A stretch of DNA of 64,000 nucleotides. Source: Lachnospiraceae bacterium. Its GTDB lineage: Bacteria > Bacillota > Clostridia > Lachnospirales > Lachnospiraceae. Below, piece after piece: positions 26,563-36,366 of this stretch; position 1 is the stretch's first letter, and each line of letters begins with the position of its first letter. The notes under the pieces were generated by a model. It was not told where the DNA came from and made no database searches. It was given only the letters and a program-made list of their open reading frames with translations. Made by a program: the position numbers and the translations under genes. The stretch spans positions 55,902 through 119,901 of the forward strand of contig JAITGA010000003.1 of the NCBI GenBank assembly GCA_031280955.1. The letters run 5' to 3'.

Positions 26563-28248
26563 ATGAATTATCGACGATATATGCGGGTTCCTGTTCTCAA
26601 ATTCCCGCAACGGACATGGGTAAACAATGAAATCAAGAAAGCACCGATTTGGTGTAGCGTTGATTTGCGCGATGGCAACCAAGCGTTGATTGAGCCAATG
26701 GGTGTGGCGGAAAAAATTGAGCTGTTCCAGTTTCTGGTGGAGCTGGGGTTTAGGGAAATAGAAGTGGGCTTTCCTGCCGCCAGTCAGATAGAGTTCGATT
26801 TCGTGCGGCAATTGATTGAACGTAAGCTGGTGCCACCGGGAATCAAGCTCCAGGTATTGGTACAATGCCGTCAGGATTTGATTGACCGTACATTTGCGGC
26901 GGTAGAGGGTTTGGATGAAGTCATTATCCATATTTATAACTCAACCTCGACGCTGCAACGAGACGTCGTTTTCAACAAAAATGAGCAGGGAATTATTGAT
27001 ATTGCCGTAAATGGCGTAAAGATGGTCAAGGAGTGGGTGAAGAAGTTTCCGGGTCATGTTTTCCTTGAATATTCACCGGAGAGTTTCACAGGAACAGAGC
27101 TGGATTTTGCTTTGGAAATATGCACGGCAGTACAGCGTGAATGGAATCCAACCCCTGAGAATCCGCTGATTATCAATCTTCCCTCGACAATAGAAATGAC
27201 AACACCGAATGTATTTGCCGATCGGATAGAGTGGATGAACCGCCGTTTTGAGAATCGGGAATCACTGATATTGAGCGTTCATCCTCATAATGATCGCGGT
27301 ACAGGTGTGGCAACAGCAGAGATGGCATTGTTGGCGGGTGCAGATCGTATCGAAGGAACTTTGTTCGGCAACGGTGAGCGGACGGGTAATGTTGATATCT
27401 TGAATCTGGCGTACAATATGTTTTCCCAAGGAATAGACCCCAAGTTGCAACTGGGTCACATCAATGACATCATAGAAATCTATGAACGCTGCTGCAAGCT
27501 TCCCATTCATCCCCGCCATCCATATGCAGGAAAATTGGTTTTTACCGCTTTTTCCGGCTCACATCAAGATGCCATCAACAAGGGCGTAGCCGCAATGCGG
27601 ACGCGGAATAACCGTTTTTGGCAAGTGCCGTATCTGCCGATAGACCCTGTTGACATCGGGCGTGAGTACGAGCCGATCGTGCGTATCAATTCACAGTCGG
27701 GCAAAGGCGGGGTAGCATACATCCTCGATACCTATTTTGGCTTCAAGTTACCCAAGGCGATGCACAAGGAGTTTTCACAGGTAATCAAGGAGATTTCTGA
27801 ACAGCAGGGTGAAGTGCCGCCCGAGCAAATTATGGCTACTTTTAAGGCGAATTACCTTGATCGAAAATCGCCATTCCATTTCCGTAAGCTAAAGGTTGAT
27901 GATTTTTCTGCGGAAAATGATGTGGAAACAGAACTCGACACGAGGATTTATGTAACATATACTTACAATGGCGTGGAGAATACGTTGATGTCGGTGGGTA
28001 ACGGGCCGATTGATGCCGTGAAACGCGGGTTTCAAGAGCTTACCGATGTGAGGATGAAAGTACTCGACTTTGAACAACATGCCCTGCAAAGCGGTTCCGG
28101 GTCTCAGGCAGCGGCATATATCCATTTACTCAATGCTGATACTGGTGAAGTAACATATGGGGTCGGGGTTAGCTCTAATATTACCCGTGCTTCCATTCGT
28201 GCGGTTTTTTCAGCGATTAACCGCTTGGGAATCAAGATAAATGAATGA
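26563..28248 (+). CDS. leuA: 2-isopropylmalate synthase (long, LeuA2 type)
   Basis: A 561-residue protein of the longer alpha-IPMS subclass: the TIM barrel starts APIWCSVDLRDGNQALIEPM, with the metal-binding HPHNDRGTGVATAE and the catalytic NGERTGNVDI, then a C-terminal regulatory (LeuA dimer) domain from about 430 containing GNGPIDAVKRGF and GSGSQAAAYIHL. It condenses acetyl-CoA with 2-oxoisovalerate, the first step of leucine synthesis, and is normally feedback inhibited by leucine. No leuB, leuC or leuD is nearby, and no T-box is seen; it appears co-transcribed with the HPr gene. Confidence 0.96.
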   Translation: MNYRRYMRVPVLKFPQRTWVNNEIKKAPIWCSVDLRDGNQALIEPMGVAEKIELFQFLVELGFREIEVGFPAASQIEFDFVRQLIERKLVPPGIKLQVLVQCRQDLIDRTFAAVEGLDEVIIHIYNSTSTLQRDVVFNKNEQGIIDIAVNGVKMVKEWVKKFPGHVFLEYSPESFTGTELDFALEICTAVQREWNPTPENPLIINLPSTIEMTTPNVFADRIEWMNRRFENRESLILSVHPHNDRGTGVATAEMALLAGADRIEGTLFGNGERTGNVDILNLAYNMFSQGIDPKLQLGHINDIIEIYERCCKLPIHPRHPYAGKLVFTAFSGSHQDAINKGVAAMRTRNNRFWQVPYLPIDPVDIGREYEPIVRINSQSGKGGVAYILDTYFGFKLPKAMHKEFSQVIKEISEQQGEVPPEQIMATFKANYLDRKSPFHFRKLKVDDFSAENDVETELDTRIYVTYTYNGVENTLMSVGNGPIDAVKRGFQELTDVRMKVLDFEQHALQSGSGSQAAAYIHLLNADTGEVTYGVGVSSNITRASIRAVFSAINRLGIKINE

Positions 28249-29470
28249 AAACAAACCAAAAAACAGACATTCGACGACAGTAATCATGACTATTTCCGTA
28301 TTGTTAATGGTGGTGATTGCTTTCTTTACTATTCGTGCCTGTAGCAACGGTAGTGAACCTGACCCTGTACCGAATAATGGCACGGGTTCAATTGATATTA
28401 TTCCTCCTGACGACCCTTCGTTGACCGACCCGGTCAATGGAGATGGAGATGACATCACTCCTCCCATCCTTGACCCTATCGACCATGAATCCGAGACTTC
28501 GCCTTACCCGGGGATGGTACGCAGTCGGATTACCAATGAGTGGATTTGGGAAGAGGCAGCGGCAACACGACCGATTGCTGTAATTGTCCCCAACTCACGG
28601 ACTGCCAGCCAGTACGGATTGTCACAGGCTTCGGTTCTATATGAATGTACCGTTGAGGGCAGTATGACCCGCCTGATGGGGATATGGGAAAACTGGGACG
28701 ACTTTGACAAAATCGGTAATATCCGCAGTACCCGCGATTATTTCGTCTATTGGGCGTTTGAATGGGATGCACTTTTTATCCATTATGGAGCGACCATATA
28801 CTGTGACACTATCCTTGGCAGGGATACCACCCACAATATAGATTGCTTACAATATGCTCCCGCCTCATTTCGTGATGTTGCCAAGAATCAAGTGGACAAT
28901 GCCTTTACGAATACAGGACGAATAGTTAATGCGGCAACTACCCACGACTATCTATTATCATACCGTGAGGGACGGATTGCCGAGAAGCATTTCAATTTCG
29001 CCGCTCCCGGGTGGGCGAACACACTGGAGCAATATATCAATGCGGTTGATGCACAGGTGATTGATATGTCGCCAACTTATCCGGTTACTAATTGCTATTT
29101 TGTTTATAATGAAGAAACCGGACTTTATGACCGCTTCCAACATCTGGCAGGTGAAAACGCAGGCCCGCATATCGACTTGATGAATGGGGAGCAGTTGTCA
29201 TTCAAGAACATCATCGTGCAAAACACGTATTACGAGCAGCGTGACCGTCAGGGTTATCTGGTGTTTCAATGTCATGACACTACTCGTGATGGCTGGTATT
29301 TCACCGGCGGCAAAGGCATCCGTATTTCCTGGGAAAAGACTTCCGATTACGGAGCAACACGTTTCTTGGACGACAAACGCAGTGAAATAGAAATGAACAC
29401 CGGGAAAACAATGATACTAATTATTCAAGATGGTGATACGTTTATGATCGATGGCACAAGGGTCTGGTGA
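28241..29470 (+). CDS. DUF3048 (YerB-like) lipoprotein or membrane-anchored protein
   Basis: About 409 residues: an N-terminal hydrophobic segment (TVIMTISVLLMVVIAFFTI) followed directly by a Cys (RACSNGS), which could be a lipobox although it is atypical, then a Pro/Asp-rich linker (about 45-85), then the DUF3048 domains. Typical strings are RPIAVIVPNSRTASQYGLSQ and GNIRSTRDYFVYWAFEWDA. In B. subtilis the relative YerB is a lipoprotein of unknown function. The start overlaps the leuA stop by 8 bp; an ATG four bases on is out of frame. Confidence 0.85.
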   Translation: MNENKPKNRHSTTVIMTISVLLMVVIAFFTIRACSNGSEPDPVPNNGTGSIDIIPPDDPSLTDPVNGDGDDITPPILDPIDHESETSPYPGMVRSRITNEWIWEEAAATRPIAVIVPNSRTASQYGLSQASVLYECTVEGSMTRLMGIWENWDDFDKIGNIRSTRDYFVYWAFEWDALFIHYGATIYCDTILGRDTTHNIDCLQYAPASFRDVAKNQVDNAFTNTGRIVNAATTHDYLLSYREGRIAEKHFNFAAPGWANTLEQYINAVDAQVIDMSPTYPVTNCYFVYNEETGLYDRFQHLAGENAGPHIDLMNGEQLSFKNIIVQNTYYEQRDRQGYLVFQCHDTTRDGWYFTGGKGIRISWEKTSDYGATRFLDDKRSEIEMNTGKTMILIIQDGDTFMIDGTRVW

Positions 29471-29474
29471 TTAA

Positions 29475-30314
29475 ATGGCAAAAAAAGTAGTCGTGACAGG
29501 CTGTCACGGACAACTGGGAAGAGCAATCAAACAGATACTGGCAGAGCATTATCAGTTGATAAATACTGATGTGGCAGAGCTTGATATTACCGATGTATCA
29601 GCAGTGTTGGCTTTGGTGCGTGAGACGAAGCCGTATGGTATCATCAATTGCGCTGCTTATACGGCAGTGGACAAATGCGAAGAAGACATGGAAAACGCTT
29701 ATCGTATCAATGCCATTGGCACTCGCAATCTGGCAATGGCGGCACGGGAAGCAAAGGCAAAGCTCGTCCATATCTCGACAGACTATGTTTTTGACGGTCG
29801 CGGCAACATGCCATATACCGAGTTTGACCCGACCGGGCCTATCGGCGTATATGGTGCATCGAAGTTGGCGGGTGAGAACTTCGTCAAGGAGTTTGCCGAT
29901 CAATACTTCATCGTCCGCACAGCATGGCTATACGGTGAAGGAGCAAATTTCGTCAGGACTATGCTTAGGCTGAGTAAGGAAAAAAAGGTAGTTCAAGTGG
30001 TTGCCGACCAGATAGGAACACCGACTAGCGCCGTTGAATTGGCACGAGCAATAGCGTGGCTTTTGCCAACAGATGAATATGGTCTCTATCATGGCACTTG
30101 TGCCGGGGAATGTAGTTGGGCGGACTTGGCAGAGGCTACCTATCGGCTGATGGGATTGAAGATGGAAGTGGAGCGGATTAGCACCGCAGAATATAAGACG
30201 GCGGCGAAACGCCCGGCGTATTCGGTTCTGCGAAACTATATGCTGGAGCTTATCGGCGGTTATCGTTTTGCCTATTGGCATGATGCCCTAAAAGAACACT
30301 TAAAAAACACTTAG
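29475..30314 (+). CDS. rfbD: dTDP-4-dehydrorhamnose reductase
   Basis: A 279-residue extended SDR: the NADP(H)-binding GCHGQLGRAIKQ at the N-terminus, NCAAYTAVDKCEED, STDYVFDG and the catalytic YGASKLAGE. It makes dTDP-L-rhamnose for wall or capsule polysaccharide. The usual partners rfbA, rfbB and rfbC are not adjacent. It is followed by gmd and fcl, so this region collects several nucleotide-sugar enzymes. Confidence 0.92.
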   Translation: MAKKVVVTGCHGQLGRAIKQILAEHYQLINTDVAELDITDVSAVLALVRETKPYGIINCAAYTAVDKCEEDMENAYRINAIGTRNLAMAAREAKAKLVHISTDYVFDGRGNMPYTEFDPTGPIGVYGASKLAGENFVKEFADQYFIVRTAWLYGEGANFVRTMLRLSKEKKVVQVVADQIGTPTSAVELARAIAWLLPTDEYGLYHGTCAGECSWADLAEATYRLMGLKMEVERISTAEYKTAAKRPAYSVLRNYMLELIGGYRFAYWHDALKEHLKNT

Positions 30315-30332
30315 AAAAGTAAGGACAAGCAA

Positions 30333-30794
30333 ATGAGTTTTTTGGCAGATTTAGTCGTTAATCCAATCTTCGTTTCCGCATTTGCGGCATGGACGATTGC
30401 TCAGATTTCCAAGACGATAACATATTGGTTTGTCAGCGGAGAGCTTGATTGGGGACGGTTGCTTGGCAGCGGTGGGATGCCTAGTTCCCATGCGGCGACG
30501 GTGTGCGCTTTGTTGACGGCAACGGGATATCACTATGGCGCAAGCGGGTTTGAGTTTGGATTTGCAATGGTACTGGCGTTCATCGTCATGCATGATGCGA
30601 TGGGAATCCGCCGCCAGAGTGGCAACCAAGCGAAAATGATCAATGAAATGATGGAGTTCCTTGGTAAGATGGGGGAGAAACTTCCGGTCAGCGAAAAGTT
30701 AAAGGAATTTGTCGGTCATACGCCGATTCAGGTATTGGCAGGTGCTATCACCGGGGTCGCGACGGGATTGGTCGTGGTGAATGTTCTCAAATAG
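30333..30794 (+). CDS. Divergent PAP2 (DUF212) family membrane protein
   Basis: A 153-residue protein with three to four membrane segments. The GGMPSSHAATVCALLTA motif corresponds to the SxxxxxxH-like phosphatase region in PAP2 enzymes, and MHDAMGIRRQSGNQAKMIN is the conserved DUF212 continuation. Related proteins include YuiD. The divergent form probably acts on a lipid or isoprenyl phosphate, but this has not been shown for the bacterial family. AAGGA lies upstream of the ATG. Confidence 0.87.
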   Translation: MSFLADLVVNPIFVSAFAAWTIAQISKTITYWFVSGELDWGRLLGSGGMPSSHAATVCALLTATGYHYGASGFEFGFAMVLAFIVMHDAMGIRRQSGNQAKMINEMMEFLGKMGEKLPVSEKLKEFVGHTPIQVLAGAITGVATGLVVVNVLK

Positions 30795-30821
30795 GGCGTG
30801 ATAAGCCGGAGAGGGATAAAG

Positions 30822-31889
30822 ATGAAAAACGTGGCATTGATTACAGGAATAACAGGTCAGGATGGTTCGTATCTGACGGAGTTTCTTTTGGCAAAGGGTT
30901 ATGATGTACATGGGTTGGTACGCCGTCATTCCACCTTGAACACGGAGAGAATCGAACACATTATCCGCTCTGATTATCACAAGGTAAAGTTCTTTCTTCA
31001 TTTTGCTGATGTCACCGACAGCAGTAATTTGATGCGCCTAGTGGCTGATATCCGTCCCACCGAAGTCTACAATCTGGCGGCACAGTCCCATGTCGGGATT
31101 TCCTTTGAGGTTCCTGAGTATACTGCCGAGGCAACCGGAGTCAGCACTCTCAAATTATTGGAGGCAGTAAGGGTCAATGGCGGCAACTGCCGTTTTTATC
31201 AAGCTTCAACATCAGAGTTGTATGGCGGGTTCGAGGAAACAGCTCCCCAACATGAAAAGACTCCTTTTTATCCCAAGAGTCCGTATGGGGCAGCAAAGGT
31301 TTATTCATATTGGGTGACGGTCAATTACCGGGAATCGTATGATATGTATGCCTGCAACGGCATTTTATTCAATCATGAATCACCGAGGCGGGGGGAGAAT
31401 TTCGTCACCCGCAAAATAACCATAGCGATTGCGAAAATGTTGGCAGGAACACAGGAAAAACTGTCACTTGGCAACATGAATGCGATGCGCGATTGGGGTT
31501 TTGCCGGAGATTATGTTGAGGGAATGTGGTTGATGCTCCGTCAGGACAAAGCCGATGACTATGTCCTTGCCACCAATGAGGGGCATACGGTTAGGGAGTT
31601 TACTGAGGCTGCTTTTGCAGAAGTAGGAATCAAAATCCGTTGGGAGGGTGAGGGTCTTCTCGAAAAAGGATATGATCAAGAGAGCGGGAAGTTGCTGGTT
31701 GATGTCAATCCCGAGTTTTACCGTCCGGCAGAAGTTGAGTATTTGTTAGGAAATCCGGCGAAAGCAGAAAAAGAGCTGGGTTGGAAGCGGACAGTCGATT
31801 TCAAAGGTTTGGTAGCGATGATGATGGAAGCGGATATGCTGGCGATAGCCGGGATTACGCCGACAGAGTATAAGGAAAGAAAGAAATAG
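30822..31889 (+). CDS. gmd: GDP-mannose 4,6-dehydratase
   Basis: About 355 residues. Family motifs: [15 protein letters not shown] (NADP binding), [34 protein letters not shown], the catalytic [12 protein letters not shown] and [17 protein letters not shown]. It converts GDP-D-mannose to GDP-4-keto-6-deoxymannose. The ATG at 30822 has GAGAGG upstream; the GTG at 30798 is less likely. With fcl and manC it forms the GDP-L-fucose route. Confidence 0.96.
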   Translation: MKNVALITGITGQDGSYLTEFLLAKGYDVHGLVRRHSTLNTERIEHIIRSDYHKVKFFLHFADVTDSSNLMRLVADIRPTEVYNLAAQSHVGISFEVPEYTAEATGVSTLKLLEAVRVNGGNCRFYQASTSELYGGFEETAPQHEKTPFYPKSPYGAAKVYSYWVTVNYRESYDMYACNGILFNHESPRRGENFVTRKITIAIAKMLAGTQEKLSLGNMNAMRDWGFAGDYVEGMWLMLRQDKADDYVLATNEGHTVREFTEAAFAEVGIKIRWEGEGLLEKGYDQESGKLLVDVNPEFYRPAEVEYLLGNPAKAEKELGWKRTVDFKGLVAMMMEADMLAIAGITPTEYKERKK

Positions 31890-31932
31890 AGAGATAATTG
31901 GTAGAGAAGTAACTACTATCCGGGGGGTTTGT

Positions 31933-32895
31933 GTGGCAGAAAAAGTAAAAGAGATTAACAAAAATGACAAAATTTATGTCGCCGGACACCTTGGTTTGGT
32001 CGGGAGTGCGATTGTCCGTGACCTAAAGCGTAAGGGATATGAAAATATTGTTGGTCGTTCGCTTGAGGAACTGGATTTACTAAATCAGGCAGCAGTATTT
32101 TCATTTTTAGAAGCAGAGTGTCCTGATGTCGTGATATTGGCGGCTGCCAAGGTGGGTGGTATCAATGCCAACAATACCCTGCCGGCAGAGTTTTCATATC
32201 AAAACCTTCAAATCCAGTTAAATGTCATTCATGGTGCGTATCTGTCAGGGGTGAAGAAGTTGCTTTTCCTCGGCAGTACTTGTATCTACCCGAAGTTGGC
32301 TCCGCAACCGATCAAGGAGGCGGCGTTACTGACCGGGTTACTTGAAGAAACCAATGAAGCCTACGCAATTGCCAAGATTGCCGGGCTCAAAATGTGTCAA
32401 TACTATAAACGTCAATATGGAAGTAACTTCATCAGTTGTATGCCGACTAATCTTTATGGGCCTCATGATAATTATGATTTGAAAAACTCGCATGTCCTAC
32501 CGGCTTTGATCCGTAAGTTTCACGAGGCGAAGCTAGGGGGAGCGGCTGAGGTGGAGATATGGGGCAGCGGGTCGCCGCTTCGTGAGTTTCTTTATGTCGA
32601 TGATATGGCGGATGCCTGTGTCTTTCTGTTGGAAAACTATAACGGTGAGGAGCATGTCAATATCGGGACAGGGGAAGAGGTTACGATTCGTGAGTTGGCT
32701 GAGATAGTAAAGGTGACGACGGGTTTTGACGGTGAGGTAGTTTGGAACAAAGAAATGCCTGATGGTACGCCGCGCAAACTGACTGATGTAACCCGGCTTC
32801 ATGCTCTTGGTTGGAAGCATACAGTTGGATTGGCTGATGGTGTCCGCCGTGCTTATGAGTGGTTTGTGGAGAATGTTGGTGAGGCGAGGTTGTAG
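31933..32895 (+). CDS. fcl: GDP-L-fucose synthase
   Basis: A 320-residue SDR epimerase/reductase. Motifs: [61 protein letters not shown] and [12 protein letters not shown]. It completes GDP-L-fucose synthesis from the product of Gmd. The start is GTG at 31933 with a G-rich site (GGGGGG) five bases upstream. It is the last gene before the restriction-modification island; manC lies on the far side of it. Confidence 0.95.
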   Translation: MAEKVKEINKNDKIYVAGHLGLVGSAIVRDLKRKGYENIVGRSLEELDLLNQAAVFSFLEAECPDVVILAAAKVGGINANNTLPAEFSYQNLQIQLNVIHGAYLSGVKKLLFLGSTCIYPKLAPQPIKEAALLTGLLEETNEAYAIAKIAGLKMCQYYKRQYGSNFISCMPTNLYGPHDNYDLKNSHVLPALIRKFHEAKLGGAAEVEIWGSGSPLREFLYVDDMADACVFLLENYNGEEHVNIGTGEEVTIRELAEIVKVTTGFDGEVVWNKEMPDGTPRKLTDVTRLHALGWKHTVGLADGVRRAYEWFVENVGEARL

Positions 32896-32910
32896 TGGGT
32901 GGAATTTAAG

Positions 32911-32977
32911 GGTCAGAAGCCCAGTAAGCAGGCAGACGAGATATACCGAAAGGTATATATGTCTGCCTTGCTTGACC
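32911..32977. repeat. Long hairpin after fcl at the left edge of the R-M island
   Basis: Nested inverted arms: GGTCA (32911-32915) with TGACC (32973-32977); AAGCAGGCAGAC (starting 32926) with GTCTGCCTTGCTT (ending 32973), one bulge; and ATATACC with GGTATAT around a GAAA tetraloop. The outer left arm has an unpaired insertion of about ten bases. It may terminate fcl transcription and protect against convergent transcripts from the methyltransferase gene, although no strong T-run follows. Confidence 0.7.
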
Positions 32978-33034
32978 TATAGAATCAGTACGCATCGGCA
33001 CAAGGCGTGAAGAGGTTGTAAATTGCATGATTTT

Positions 33035-33985
33035 TTAGAGATGAGTTGCTGCAACAATGATATTTCGAGCAATTCTCTGAACAACCGGCACAGCAACAGT
33101 ATTGCCGATTGCCTTGTATATGCCATCAATAGGCAGTCTCGGCAAATAATAACTTTCCGGGAAGCCCTGTAATGCCAAGCACTCATAAGGCGTAAGTTTT
33201 CTGATTCCGAAATCATCACGTATAAGCGGAACTCGATCCGGATATGTTCCCATATTGGCTTTTAGAGTAGGGCTGATTTCCCAAGCGCGCTTTGCAATAC
33301 CGCTATCATCAATTCGATATATGTTCTTTTTATCACATATTTGCTCATTCAATTTGTCGTAATATCGACAGGAAGGATTATAGTAATAAAAATCATGCTT
33401 CTTCTCTTTGCGACTGATAACATCATTTATGCTTTTTGTAAGTGCTATCTCTTTCGGAAAAGAGAACTGGTGGATTAGGCTGATATTTCTAAATGCAACA
33501 ACGAATATTCGGGAGCGCTCTTGGGGTAGGTTTCCATGTTGTGTAGCATTCAAAACCTGATACTTTATTGCATATCCAAGCTCTGCAAGCGTGTGATAAA
33601 TTTTTTTAAATGTACGCCCATTATCATGTGCAACAAGATTTTTAACATTTTCAAGAAAAATCACACTTGGACGCTTATCTTTTATGATTCTTGCTATTTC
33701 AAAAAACAGATTGCCGCGAGAATCGGCAAACCCCCGCTGTTTTCCCATGATCGAAAAAGGTTGGCAGGGAAATCCAGCCGTAAGTATATCTATGTCGGGA
33801 ACTTTTGCTGAATCTATATTTCGTATGTCTTCATTGACTAGAATCGACTTAAAATTATGTCTATAAACCTCACCGGCAACAAAATCAATTTCGTTCGCCC
33901 AAGTCACTTTTGCGCCTTCGAGTTCAAACGCCAAATCAATACCCCCGATTCCTGCAAACAAGGAACCTACTGTGATATCTTTCAA
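33035..33985 (-). CDS. DNA (cytosine-5-)-methyltransferase
   Basis: A 316-residue C5 methyltransferase. Motif I GSLFAGIGGIDLAFE binds SAM, motif IV is TAGFPCQPFSIMGKQRGF with the catalytic Cys, motif VI FLENVKNL, motif VIII QERSRIFVVAF, and motif IX/X RKLTPYECLALQGFP and AIGNTVAVPVV. The start is TTG at 33985 with AGGAGG nine bases upstream. The recognition sequence cannot be read from the protein. It is separated by about 200 bp from the endonuclease gene and may protect a different site from the one recognised by the second methyltransferase. Confidence 0.95.
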   Translation of the reverse strand: MKDITVGSLFAGIGGIDLAFELEGAKVTWANEIDFVAGEVYRHNFKSILVNEDIRNIDSAKVPDIDILTAGFPCQPFSIMGKQRGFADSRGNLFFEIARIIKDKRPSVIFLENVKNLVAHDNGRTFKKIYHTLAELGYAIKYQVLNATQHGNLPQERSRIFVVAFRNISLIHQFSFPKEIALTKSINDVISRKEKKHDFYYYNPSCRYYDKLNEQICDKKNIYRIDDSGIAKRAWEISPTLKANMGTYPDRVPLIRDDFGIRKLTPYECLALQGFPESYYLPRLPIDGIYKAIGNTVAVPVVQRIARNIIVAATHL

Positions 33986-34183
33986 ATACCTATACCTCCT
34001 GTAAAATTTGTTCTAAACATTATTGATACACCTTGTGAGATTCACTAAAAAATAGATTTTTAGCATGTTTTTGCACTGAAAAAGCATATAGGCAAATGCT
34101 TGTAATTACGTGCGTTTGTTCAAACTATTGATTGTTGCCGGGAAAAGCAAAACCGACTACGCAAGAATTTTTATAGAAGAGGC

Positions 34184-35266
34184 TTATTTCATAAATCTTA
34201 TCTGAATGTTAAGTTTTACGAAGTACTCGCCATTCTCTTTGTACATTTTTCCAAAACCATGACGAGAGGTACTCGGAGTTTCAAAACAAGTGTTGTTGAG
34301 CAGATACTCGTCAAACTCATTACGGTTATATAGATGGTAACATACAATTTCACCATCTTCCTTTACAATAATATAACCGCCTGTCGCATCTGCCTTTCCT
34401 GTCCACGGTTTAGAAGGAGTCATTCCGAGTGCGACTTCCGAAAGCAATTTTTGAAATTTGTACTCATAAAATGGATGCACCGCTATATCATACTTCAACG
34501 GGTTTTTATCCTTTAAGCTTTTGATTGCGTCTACAACAGCTCTGTTTCCGAAAGCATAGTATTCCACAAGCAATGATGCTGTCAGTTCGGGAAGCCGAGA
34601 GTCTATCAACAAAAGGTTGTTTCTGAAAACCTCATTATCAATTTTTTCATACTCAACACCGCATCTTGCGTTAAACAATAAATCAAATCGGTCTTGAAAT
34701 CGTTTTAAGTGATTAAAGGAATCCTTAATATAATCTGTTACTGCTCCGGAAACACGGTATGTAATATTTGTATTGCTTGCGTTCAGAAGGGTTGACGGAC
34801 TACCTAAACGGGATTTTATGCTGAATCCCAACACCGGATTAAGGTTTGCTCTGACATCATAAATTTGAACTTTAATATCTGTTTTTTTAGAGGCAGGTGC
34901 TTTGAGTTTACTGCAATGTAATTTTTCCAAAAACTCCTCTGTCATTCTATTTGAGAATGCCGGTGATTTCATAGATAAAATGTCATAGAGCAACCGAGAC
35001 GCACTATCCTTAAATTCCTTGCGTGGCACAAGAATAAGAAGCTCATTGTTTCTTTCGAGAACGATTTTTACATGTTCTGCTTCATCATCGTAGGCGAATA
35101 TTAAGTCTCCAACATTTTCTTTGCGAAACACTTTTAGTATTTCATAATACGCATCGTCATTTTTACTTAAATTTTCGTCTGCCGCAACAAATAATTTGCC
35201 GTCTGCAAGAAGTTTAAACAGAACATAAACTTCCGACCATTCCCCTTTGTTCCCTGTTATCGGCAC
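34184..35266 (-). CDS. HpaII-family type II restriction endonuclease
   Basis: About 360 residues. The N-terminal GNKGEWSEVYVLFKLLADGK is the pattern I recall for the HpaII restriction enzyme family, which cuts CCGG; the C-terminal SKPWTGKADATGGYIIVKED and NRNEFDEYLLNNTCFETPST also fit it. The start is GTG at 35266, with AAGGAGG nine bases upstream on the minus strand; the longer ATG frame at 35305 lacks such a site. The gene overlaps the upstream methyltransferase by 53 bp, so methyltransferase and endonuclease are translated from one message. CCGG specificity is inferred from the family. Confidence 0.82.
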   Translation of the reverse strand: MPITGNKGEWSEVYVLFKLLADGKLFVAADENLSKNDDAYYEILKVFRKENVGDLIFAYDDEAEHVKIVLERNNELLILVPRKEFKDSASRLLYDILSMKSPAFSNRMTEEFLEKLHCSKLKAPASKKTDIKVQIYDVRANLNPVLGFSIKSRLGSPSTLLNASNTNITYRVSGAVTDYIKDSFNHLKRFQDRFDLLFNARCGVEYEKIDNEVFRNNLLLIDSRLPELTASLLVEYYAFGNRAVVDAIKSLKDKNPLKYDIAVHPFYEYKFQKLLSEVALGMTPSKPWTGKADATGGYIIVKEDGEIVCYHLYNRNEFDEYLLNNTCFETPSTSRHGFGKMYKENGEYFVKLNIQIRFMK

Positions 35267-36263
35267 TTTCAAGTACCTCCTTGATTTGATTTGCGATTGT
35301 TTCAATAACCGACACCGTCACGCTGTTCCCCAATTGTTTGTATAAATGAACATCTGCAAGGGGCAACACAAAATCATCCGGAAATCCTTGTAACCTTGCC
35401 CACTCGCGTGGAGTCATTTTGCGAATACCCTCACGATTCACTTCTCCTTTTATGTGAGTCTTAGGCGTAAAATCAGTCAGCCTGTGGTCAATAATTAGAT
35501 TACGCTCCCGTCCCATTCCACCACAAACAATAGCTCCCGCCACATCATCTTCTTTGCGAATTTCATATCCGAAACCGTTCCCTTTCGCTTCGTGACGAGC
35601 CCTGTGCCTTCGAAGTGTTTCCATGTATACCGTACTTAAATAATACTTAACAGACACGGGATTTTCTTCAACAATGTCCTTTATGCGCTTACTTTCATCA
35701 GTTGGTTGGGGAAACGAGAAGTTGGATGAATCAATATCATTTCTAAATGCAACGATATAAATTCGTTCTCTGTTCTGAGGAACTCCGAAATCTCTGCTGT
35801 TTAAAACATGTTCATGTACTTTGTACCCTATTTCTTCGAGAGTTTTTTTGATAATATTATACGTTTTTCCTTTATCGTGGATGGTTAATCCCTTTACATT
35901 TTCACAAAAAACAACTTTGGGTTTATGGTAGGAGCATATTCTAACAACGTCAAAAAACAATGTTCCTCGCGCCTTCCCCTTGTAGTCATCTTTAAATCCT
36001 TTACGTTGCCCTGCCAAGCTAAAGGCCTGACACGGGAAGCCTGCTAGACAAATATCAAAGGAAGGGATTTCTTTTTCATCAATCGTTGTTATGTCCCCGG
36101 CAACCTCAAATTTGCTCTTGAAATTTGCCTTGTATGTCTTTACAGCGTGTTCGTCCCATTCGCTCGCAAAAACCGTTTGTATTCCGCTTCCAAACGCATT
36201 TTCAAAGCCTAATCTGATTCCCCCGATGCCCGCAAATAAATCTATTGATGAAAGTTTTGACAT
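35214..36263 (-). CDS. DNA (cytosine-5-)-methyltransferase partnered with the HpaII-type enzyme
   Basis: A 349-residue C5 methyltransferase: motif I LSSIDLFAGIGGIRLGFE, motif IV LAGFPCQAFSLAGQRKGF, motif VI FCENVKGL, motif VIII QNRERIYIVAF, motif IX RKMTPREWARLQGFPDDF and motif X KQLGNSVTVSVIE. It lies directly upstream of the restriction gene and overlaps it, so it is the probable cognate enzyme, methylating CCGG if the nuclease assignment is right. It has a strong promoter (TATAAT) on the minus strand just upstream and an array of 12-bp repeats before that. Confidence 0.95.
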   Translation of the reverse strand: MSKLSSIDLFAGIGGIRLGFENAFGSGIQTVFASEWDEHAVKTYKANFKSKFEVAGDITTIDEKEIPSFDICLAGFPCQAFSLAGQRKGFKDDYKGKARGTLFFDVVRICSYHKPKVVFCENVKGLTIHDKGKTYNIIKKTLEEIGYKVHEHVLNSRDFGVPQNRERIYIVAFRNDIDSSNFSFPQPTDESKRIKDIVEENPVSVKYYLSTVYMETLRRHRARHEAKGNGFGYEIRKEDDVAGAIVCGGMGRERNLIIDHRLTDFTPKTHIKGEVNREGIRKMTPREWARLQGFPDDFVLPLADVHLYKQLGNSVTVSVIETIANQIKEVLESADNREQRGMVGSLCSV

Positions 36264-36289
36264 ATTTATACGCTCTCCTAGTGACTAGT

Positions 36290-36318
36290 ATTATAGCACA
36301 TCAAAGCTTTTTTGTATA
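36290..36318 (-). promoter_or_regulatory. Promoter of the methyltransferase-endonuclease operon
   Basis: On the minus strand, TATACA and a perfect TATAAT are separated by 17 bp, with TGC directly before TATAAT (extended -10). Confidence 0.65.
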
Positions 36319-36329
36319 GATATAACCTT

Positions 36330-36366
36330 CATTTTCGAAGCCATTTTCGAAGCCATTTTCGAAAGC
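36330..36366. repeat. Three tandem 12-bp repeats CATTTTCGAAGC upstream of the R-M promoter
   Basis: CATTTTCGAAGC occurs at 36330-36341 and 36342-36353 exactly, and at 36354-36366 with one extra A. Each contains the palindrome TTCGAA. They begin 12 bp upstream of the methyltransferase -35 element and lie in the divergent region shared with vsr. One per helical turn spacing makes them candidate operator sites. Confidence 0.8.

Noticed and set aside
34184..35305. ATG at 35305 as start of the HpaII-type nuclease
   Set aside because: The GTG at 35266 has AAGGAGG at nine bases, and the family-like sequence begins there; the ATG has no such site.
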